Source: Adiantum capillus-veneris (taxonomy: Eukaryota; Streptophyta; Polypodiopsida; Polypodiales; Pteridaceae). From it: 64,000 nt of DNA. Made by a program: the position numbers and the translations under genes. Under the pieces are notes generated by a model. That model did no database searches. It was not told the origin of the DNA and saw only the letters and a list, made by a program, of their open reading frames with translations. The stretch spans positions 62,949,933 through 63,013,932 of the forward strand of contig CM043965.1 of the NCBI GenBank assembly GCA_014529385.2, written 5' to 3'. Of the stretch, positions 58,119 through 64,000 are shown in pieces (the first letter of the stretch is position 1; every line of letters begins with the position of its first letter).

Positions 58119-58138
58119 ATCCCCGGCAACGACGCCAA
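58119..58138 (-). promoter_or_regulatory. Primer binding site of element E
   Basis: On the minus strand TTGGCGTCGTTGCCGGGG begins exactly where the LTR ends (...CGTAAACA). It matches the Athila/Tat type with one change. Confidence 0.85.
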
Positions 58139-59049
58139 TGTTTACGGGTCGCCACGACGGATGTCTACAACATAGTTTTTTGGCACTAACATAATGTCAA
58201 TACTCAGGGAAAGGGACTTGAATGGGGCATGGAGACTCTATGAGATCGTCAATCTCACGAAGTGAACCTTAACAAGCAAACACACTAGCTCAACAAGCAA
58301 ACCAACACTCAATGGTCAGGGAAATCTACATGTCCTTTCTCACAACTCTAGGTCATCACGTCATTTTGACACTCGAACGGACTCGAAATGCAACGAAACT
58401 TTAGGAGGAGGTCTAGGACACCTAGGGTCACTATCCTAGCAAGTCTTGTTGCAATCCAACAAGGTACCAAAATCACGATCCATCATGAAAAAGGTCCTGA
58501 AAACTGCAACAGAACTATCCAGAACTGTCGTCCTATGGTCTAAGAACACTCTCCTATGGTCAAAATGATTAAAAACAGGGATTTAAGCACTCAAATCTGC
58601 AATTATAGCTCACACACGAGTAGTTGCGAACCACAACAAAACTGACAATGCTTACACTTAATTTAAAGAGCAAAGAGAGAGGAATACAATGCAAGTTTCG
58701 GATTGCAAAACTAATTACCCATTCATTAATTGCGATGATTACAAGGTTGGAGCAGCTCGTAGCTTGAGCGTACGTTTTTTGAGCTCCCTTCTTCTTCTAA
58801 AGATAAGCCTCCTTTCACATTACAATTATTGACCTTTATACCTAGGGCTTTCTAAATGGCCAGTGGCCGGTTCACATGTACCTTTACAATTGTCATTGAC
58901 AGAATTACTACTTAGGGATTGACTGTTACTCTGGAATTGGGATTTACACAGAGTATCACTACACTAGCTCGGAAAACTAATAGAGTACAAATGTTGTGTC
59001 CGGCTTCGTGTCCGACTAGTTGGGCACCCGTTTGATTTATCCTCAAACA
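58139..59049 (-). repeat. LTR of gypsy element E, flanked by both primer site and polypurine tract
   Basis: The 911-bp LTR reads on the minus strand from TGTTTGAGGATAAATC to CCCGTAAACA. It has the primer site at its 3' side and a polypurine tract at its 5' side. A 5' LTR should have only the first and a 3' LTR only the second, so this looks like the shared middle LTR of two tandem or recombined copies. Confidence 0.8.
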
Positions 59050-59060
59050 TTCCCCCCTTC
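59050..59060 (-). promoter_or_regulatory. Polypurine tract before the element E LTR
   Basis: The minus strand reads GAAGGGGGGAA directly before TGTTTGAGG. The upstream context GGGACGACACGAATTAGG parallels the GGGACGACATGAACGCGG before the tract of element C. Confidence 0.8.
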
Positions 59061-59469
59061 CTAATTCGTGTCGTCCCTTGACACGACCTTGTGCAGTCTT
59101 GTCATAGGTTTGTCTTCAGCTTTGTCTTCAAGGTTGGTCTTCAGCTTGGAAAGGGGTGAAAGCATGTATAGGTGGCCTGGAAAGTAATGTCAAGGACATT
59201 GCTTTTTTGCGCTTAAAAGTGGGTGTTTTAAAAGTGCTTCAAATCTCAAAAAGAATATCACTCTCCTAAGGTACATCAATTAAGTCTCCTAACGTACCAC
59301 AATTAATGACACTAAATGTAATTTACTGTTGAACGCTGGATTACTGTCCGCCGCTTCTTTCCTGCTACAACTGTCTGAGCTTTCTTTGTCTCTGAGATCT
59401 CTCTTGGAGCTCTATCTAGCTCCTCTCTATCTCTCTCTCACAGAGCTCTTGTCGAGCTTTCTGTATCGC

Positions 59470-59501
<32 letters not shown>

Positions 59502-59628
59502 TTCTCTCTCTAAGCATGGCTCCTCTTGTGTCTGAGCTCGCGCTCATCTCTCTCTCTCTCATCACTCTTTCTCTCTCTCTCACGAACTCTATCTCTATAG
59601 GTTCCTCTTCTACTTGATGATTCTTGAG
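59061..59628 (+). other. Upstream region and probable 5' UTR of the DDE-like gene
   Basis: The first 270 bp belong to the end of the truncated gypsy copy or to spacer. From about 59380 to 59600 the plus strand is a CT-rich (pyrimidine) stretch with CTCTCTC runs, compatible with a plant promoter/5' UTR. I could not identify a TATA box. Confidence 0.4.
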
Positions 59629-59740
59629 GTATGTAAAAACTTATTATGCTTTGTTAGTATCTTGCTAATCAGTACAAGAAGTGCCATGTATTAATTAAAA
59701 GTATAGCGTGTAGTTATGATTTGTATTGTATTTCTTGTAG
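59629..59740 (+). other. Probable 5' UTR intron (112 bp)
   Basis: The donor TTGAG/GTATGT at 59629 and the acceptor TGTATTTCTTGTAG/A at 59740 are both near-consensus plant splice sites. Splicing would place the ATG 26 bases into the next exon. Confidence 0.5.
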
Positions 59741-59766
59741 AGAAATCCTTTGAAAGTACTGCAACA

Positions 59767-60504
59767 ATGGAGCACAATGAAGAACTGTCTATTGGCTCAT
59801 CATCATTGAGTAGAGAAGCTCAACTTCAGCGCAGAAAATTAATGAGGGAATATTGGGCTGTTCAGAAACGAAAGCAACGTAAGGCAACGGTCAACTTTGT
59901 GACGACGGAAAACAATACGGGGGAGATGGATGAAAGAAAGAACCGAAGGATATGTCAATCTATGGTACAACACTTTGATACATTAACCGTGGGAATGGAT
60001 GCAAGTGGTAGGAAGGAAATCTTTGATGAACTTCTTCAACATCCTTGCTTCCTTACTATGCAGAGTAAATCCAAAGAGTTGGAAGCAATTATGCTGAGAA
60101 ACATCCGCAACACTTTGAATCATGTGAAGGTCCCAACATCTTCAGACGAGTTTTTTGTGAAGAAATCAGCAATGATGATGTTGGTGAATGGTGGAAGCAA
60201 GGAGCAAAACACTGACATGAGCATACCGCAAGCTGCCAAGCTTATGGGGATCCACAAAAGAAACTTATATTTAGCCAAATATCACTTAATAGTGTCAAGT
60301 GAATCCGATGGTTCGTTCCCTGCATCTGCGTGTCATAGAGATGATGCACGGAGAACTCACATCACTCAAACTGTTAAAGACATAGTCTTTCAATTTTGGA
60401 CAGATGAGACGAGGGTGTCCCGCAAGAAGAAAGATGTTTGCAGTAAGAGAGTAGCTAGATGTTCATATGTAAAGCATCCAATCCACCTTCTTGAGGAGCC
60501 TCAG
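59767..60504 (+). CDS. DDE-like transposase-family gene, exon 1 (246 codons)
   Basis: The start is ATG 59767 (MEHNEELSIGSSSLS); an upstream ATG at 59716 is in frame but lies before the probable acceptor. Residues 15-60 are basic and helical. A helix-turn-helix-like stretch follows near residues 155-185 (IPQAAKLMGIHKRNLYLAKY). Then comes FQFWTDETRVSRKKKDVCSK, a block I associate with uncharacterised proteins that also carry the DFAENY motif. The exon ends HLLEEPQ at a consensus donor CAG/GTAATT (60505), and exon 2 continues in phase 0. No stop interrupts it. The gene could be a mobile element or a domesticated copy; the window does not show terminal repeats. Confidence 0.78.
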
Positions 60505-60525
60505 GTAATTGATATATTTTTTTAG

Positions 60526-60690
60526 CACTTTTTATTGGTGCTACAACTCATATTCCTGCTACAACATTATGTTTCTATACCACTTTTTATTGGTGCTACA
60601 ACTCATTACTGCCACAACATTATGTTTCTATACTTCTTTTTATTAGTGCTACAGCTTGTTTTGGTGTTTTGAACCACTTTCTAGTGGTGC
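60526..60690. repeat. Intronic tandem repeat, about 55 bp unit
   Basis: CACTTTTTATTGGTGCTACA and then ACTCAT...CTGC(T/C)ACAACATTATGTTTCTATAC are repeated at 60526 and 60581, with a partial third copy from about 60634. Confidence 0.8.
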
Positions 60691-61159
60691 TGCAACATTA
60701 AAAAGTGGTGAAACATTACTATACTGGTCTCTAATTGTATCGGAACCACTTCTAAAATTTGATCAATAGTTCTAAATGTTTTTGAAGCACTTTTACTTGT
60801 GTTTCCACACCACTTTTTAGTGTGTTTGAACCAGTTTGTAATGTTTTGCAGCAGGTTTTAATGTTTAAGAAACAGTTTTTACTAGAAATGCACCAATGCT
60901 TCACCGTAAACCCTACAAAGTGGTGTTCACCCACTAAAAAGTCTTGTTTACCCAATGCTAACAGACATGTTTTACAAACTCGTAGGGGTGTTACAGGTGC
61001 AAACGTTTTTGGTGGTGCAGCTCACTTTTTCCAAGTGATGTAGCAGCTTTTAGTCATGGTGCAATAGTTATAGTAGTGCCATAGACTTTTTGCTGCTGTT
61101 GCACGAATGGTGCCCACCACCTTACGATGGTAACCAAAACCATATTAGTGGAGTTTGAA

Positions 61160-62120
61160 CACATTTTGTTAGTAAACACTTACAAGTGCTGTCACACCAC
61201 AATGAAGCGGTGCACACAACACTTACACGTGTAAAAACCACTTTCACGTGGTGTCTGGCCGCATTCAAGTGGTGAGAAGCCACTTTCATGTGCTAAGTAA
61301 CTACGTCAGTCCATCACTCCATGCAAGTGGTGAGGCACCACTCCCAAGTGGTGTGACACCACTTTCAAGTAGTAACTAAAACCTTATCACTGCAATCAAG
61401 CGGAAAGTTCCCGCTTTCAAGTGGCCAGACACCGCATTCAAGTGACAAGAAAACACGTTAAAGTGGTGACTGCCCACTTTGAACTAGTTTCTCACTACTC
61501 TCAAGTGGTCATCAAGTGGTGAGACACCACTTTCATGTGCAAAGTACTATGTTAGTCATCACTCCATGCAAGTGGTGAGACACCACTTTCAATTGGCCAA
61601 ACACCGCATTCCAATGACTTGAATCCGCGTTCAAGTGGTGATTGTCCACTTTGAACTAGTTGCTCACCATTCTCAACTGGTCATCAAGTGGTGAGATACC
61701 ACTTTCAAGTGATAGCTTAAACCTGGTCACTGCAATCAAGCGGCAAGCTCCCGCTTTCAAGTGGCCAGACACCGCATTCAAGTGACCAGAATCAGCGTTC
61801 AAGTGGTGACTGCCCACTTTGAAGTAGTTGCTCACTAATTTCAAGTGGTCGTCAAGTGGTGAGACACCACTTTCATGTGCTAAGTCACTACGTTAGTCAT
61901 CACTCCGTGCAAGTGATGAGGCACCACTCCCAAGTGGCAAGACACCACTTTCAAGTGGTAGCTAAAACCTTGTCACTGCAATCAAGCGGCAAGTTCCCGC
62001 TTTCAAGTGGCCAGAAACCGCATTCAAGTGACCAGAATCCACGTTCAAGTGGTGATTGCCCACTTTGAAGTAGTTTCTCACCACTCTCAAGTGATCATGA
62101 AGCACTTTTCACAAGAGCTC
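61160..62120. repeat. Intronic palindromic minisatellite with higher-order structure
   Basis: Basic words are CAAGTGGTGAGACACCACTT and variants, each containing AAGTGGTG and its reverse complement CACCACTT a few bases apart. These alternate with GTGGCCAGACACCGCATT, CAAGCGGCAAG(T/C)TCCCGC and GTGACTGCCCACTTTGAA words. Larger blocks recur: TTTCATGTGC at about 61286, 61532 and 61871, and GCAATCAAGCGG at about 61392, 61733 and 61978. The intervals are 245 and 340 bp in one order for the first marker and the reverse for the second. Confidence 0.88.
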
Positions 62121-62400
62121 CTCCACTTCCAAGTTGTGTTGGACCACTATCTAGTTTTGATGTTGGTCTGCCACCTAGTATTTTGTCCCTTCCAACTACT
62201 TTTTAAGTGCTAGATTTTAATTGGTGTGACTGGCCACTTTGAACTAGTCGCTCACCACTCTAAAGTGGTCATCAAACACTTTTCACAAGAGCTCCTCCAT
62301 TTTCAAGTTGTGTTGGACTACTATCTAGTGCTAATGCTGGTCTGCACCGAGTATTTTGTCCCTCCCAGCTACTTTTTAAGTGCTAGTTCTGAACTTCCCC
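62053..62400. repeat. Intronic tandem duplication, 174-bp period
   Basis: CACTTTTCACAAGAGCTCCT starts at 62103 and 62277. The units share CAAGTTGTGTTGGAC, CTATCTAGT, TTGGTCTGC-type and AGTATTTTGTCCCT phrases. Confidence 0.85.
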
Positions 62401-62812
62401 AGAACTTTCATGTCCTTACTCACCATTTTTTAATCGTTGCCCACCATATTCAAGCAGTGAATACCATTTTTTATTGGCGGTTCATCACTATCAAGTGGTT
62501 TGAATTCACTTTTAAGTCGTGCCAAACCACTTTTTAGTTACGCTGAATGCGGTTTCTCACCACTATTAAGTTGTCCTCACACAACCTCTTAATATTCTAC
62601 CTTTTTGTATGGTTACTAGTTTCTACACTAATTTGTATTTGTGGTGCATTATTTTCACAGGTAAAACAATACTACTGAATGTATCATTACTAGTTTTTAG
62701 TGGTGCACACCAATTTTTAGTGATATAGAATCACTTTTTAATGTTTTGAAACAATTTAACCAGTTTTGAATGCTAAGTTTATTTTTAACATTTGTATACA
62801 TGTATATTGCAG

Positions 62813-64000
62813 GTGGAGCTTTATTTAAGATTCAAGACAAAGTATGCAGATATTCAGATTTTGCAACGTTGCTTCGAGTCTATGAAACCGTTCTTTGTCC
62901 GAAAATTGAGGGATCGCTACACCTGCTGTTGTATTGTGCATGTACAAATGATTTTCCTTAAAGAGGCAGTAAATCACATGCGGACTCGAAGTTTTGATCT
63001 TCATGGTTCTTGCTTCATGTGCAGCTGCCCTATATGCCTTCATCATGATGAAGTTGTCAACCATGGATGTCTTGCATACAAAAATGCAAGTATGAGTACC
63101 ACTTCACTGTTGGAGTCTATACTCTGCCCTATACTTGCAGAACATAGTTTCCATAGCTACCAATGCTTAATGGGAACATGCAATGCATGCGGTGTAGGTA
63201 ATATTCAGATCTGTCCAAGAGAAAAAGTTGAGGGGAGTAAGCAAGTATCTGTGAATTTTTTTGAAAATATAGTGGGTGCTACTGGATTAAACAATGAAGC
63301 TAGAAAGAGCACTGTGAAAGACATTGTCCAAAAGAAAATGCTGCCTAGAGAACTTTTGCGAGTGTACCAAGACCACTTGAAGAAGTATGTCACTCACAAT
63401 TTTATATTTAGGTGGCAAGCACAACAGTTCAAGGACTGCAATTCTTTGTTTCCAGATGATGTGGTTGTCTCTGTCGTTGACTTTGCAGAGAACTACTCCT
63501 TCAAGGAGAAAAATGAGATCCAGTCAATGCATTGGTACACTAAGCAGGTCACTATCTTTGTCCTGATTACTTATTTCCGCATCGCATCAGGTGCAATAAA
63601 GAAGACCATGCACTTTTGTGTCTCAGATGATAAACAACATGACACCTTATTTGTGCAGCATGCTTTTCTCTTACATGCTCAATGGTTGAGAGATCAAGGG
63701 CTAAGCTTTAAAAAACATTGGGTTTGGTCAGATGGCGCAGCTTCACGATTTAAAGCAAAGCGACCGTTTTACTTTGTTGCTAGATATTGGAGCCTTACTG
63801 ACATGGAAATGAATTGGAATTTTTTTGCTCAGGACATGGAAAGGGGGAACATGATGGGGCTGGGGCTGTCATTAAAAGGGCTCTAACTCATGAGCAATTG
63901 AAGCAAAATAGTGTGCGGTTGACTTGTGCAGTTGAAGTTGTCTCTTTTTTTAGAATGCATCTCAGTACTGGAGCAACTGCTATGTATGACAAGCAAAAGA
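62813..64000 (+). CDS. DDE-like transposase-family gene, exon 2 (partial, one frameshift)
   Basis: From the acceptor the frame reads VELYLRFKTKYADIQILQRC and ESMKPFFVRKLRDRYTCC, then a Cys-rich region (CFMCSCPICLHHD, CLMGTCNACGVGNIQICP) that may bind zinc. The core follows: VVDFAENYSFKEKNEIQSMH (Asp at 63479), CVSDDKQHD, WVWSDGAASRFKAKRPFY (Asp at 63731). The expected last block GHGKGEHDGAGAVIKRAL is present (Asp at 63853) but in another frame, because one T is missing from the seven-T run at 63820-63826. After it the frame is open to the window edge. I infer an RNase H-fold nuclease from the spaced acidic motifs. The frame as given would end at 63886. Confidence 0.78.

Larger units (their letters stand above)
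60505..62812 (+). other. Intron (2308 bp) of the DDE-like gene
   Basis: It begins GTAATTGATAT and ends TACATGTATATTGCAG, both good plant splice signals. Joining the exons gives EEPQ/VELYLRFKTKYADIQI with no frame change. Most of the interior consists of the minisatellites listed next, all on the theme CCACTT...AAGTGG. Confidence 0.8.

Noticed and set aside
61160-62120. Protein-coding frames in the minisatellite intron (for example 61856-62068)
   Set aside because: Frames follow the repeat, lack homology, and lie between good splice sites.
63827-63834. TTTTTTTGCTCAG/GA at 63820-63832 as a splice acceptor
   Set aside because: It looks like an acceptor, but coding on both sides is contiguous in the family pattern and no donor with matching content precedes it.
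63833-63886. Natural C-terminus of the DDE-like protein at 63886
   Set aside because: The last 18 codons do not fit the family, while the expected motif continues in another frame, so the stop is better explained by a one-base indel in the T run.

Overview
The window looks like nuclear DNA of a land plant with a large, repeat-rich genome. The evidence is the mix of elements: Ty3/gypsy elements with Tat- and Athila-like primer sites, Ty1/copia fragments primed by initiator-Met tRNA, a DUF659-type hAT transposase, a LINE reverse transcriptase remnant, and many long GA/CT, GT and AT microsatellites. I cannot name the species. The gene content would fit a non-flowering plant (fern, lycophyte or gymnosperm), but that is a guess. 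I see no bacterial or organellar genes, rRNA or tRNA.

Layout. 1-1.58 kb is AT-rich spacer. 1583-4023 is a complete gag-only copia-type element on the minus strand, with LTRs, primer site, polypurine tract and a 5-bp target duplication. 6.2-25.85 kb is a three-layer nest. A decayed hAT transposase is split by LTR element A (7683-25663, gag and protease only, LTRs about 10% diverged). A is split in its protease by element B (10915-23319, LTRs of about 2.7 kb and over 99% identical). B is a Tat/Ogre-like gypsy element with a degenerate first RNase H, a second intact RNase H, integrase, and four small ORFs in two related pairs before gag. Removing each insertion with one target copy rejoins the reading frame of its host.

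26-38.8 kb holds tandem repeats, a LINE RT pseudogene, three minus-strand copia-type remnants (F, G, D) and a dense cluster of dinucleotide tracts at 34.6-37.7 kb. 38839-57792 is element C, an unusually large (19 kb) plus-strand gypsy element with an Athila-type primer site and a TGCAC target duplication. C carries gag, protease, RT, RNase H, a duplicated integrase zinc-binding domain and integrase. After integrase come a second aspartic protease with Trp-Pro-Lys-type repeats, an internal polypurine tract identical to the terminal one, and a third coiled-coil ORF of about 1,090 codons. Two non-coding spacers of C carry nine copies of one 24-bp palindrome at regular spacing. C sits within the start of another gypsy element, E (minus strand, LTR 58139-59049).

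59.7-64.0 kb contains the only gene that looks spliced and not retroviral. Exon 1 (59767-60504) and exon 2 (62813 to the window end) are separated by a 2.3-kb intron made largely of a palindromic minisatellite. The protein has motifs (DFAENY, SDG, HGKG-DG) that I associate with a widespread uncharacterised, probably DDE/RNase H-fold, transposase-like family. One base missing from a T homopolymer breaks the frame near the end.

The strongest candidates for something undescribed are the palindrome system in C, the second protease with WxPK repeats shared by C and D, the paired pre-gag ORFs of B with an F-box-like motif, and the spliced DDE-like gene with its minisatellite intron.
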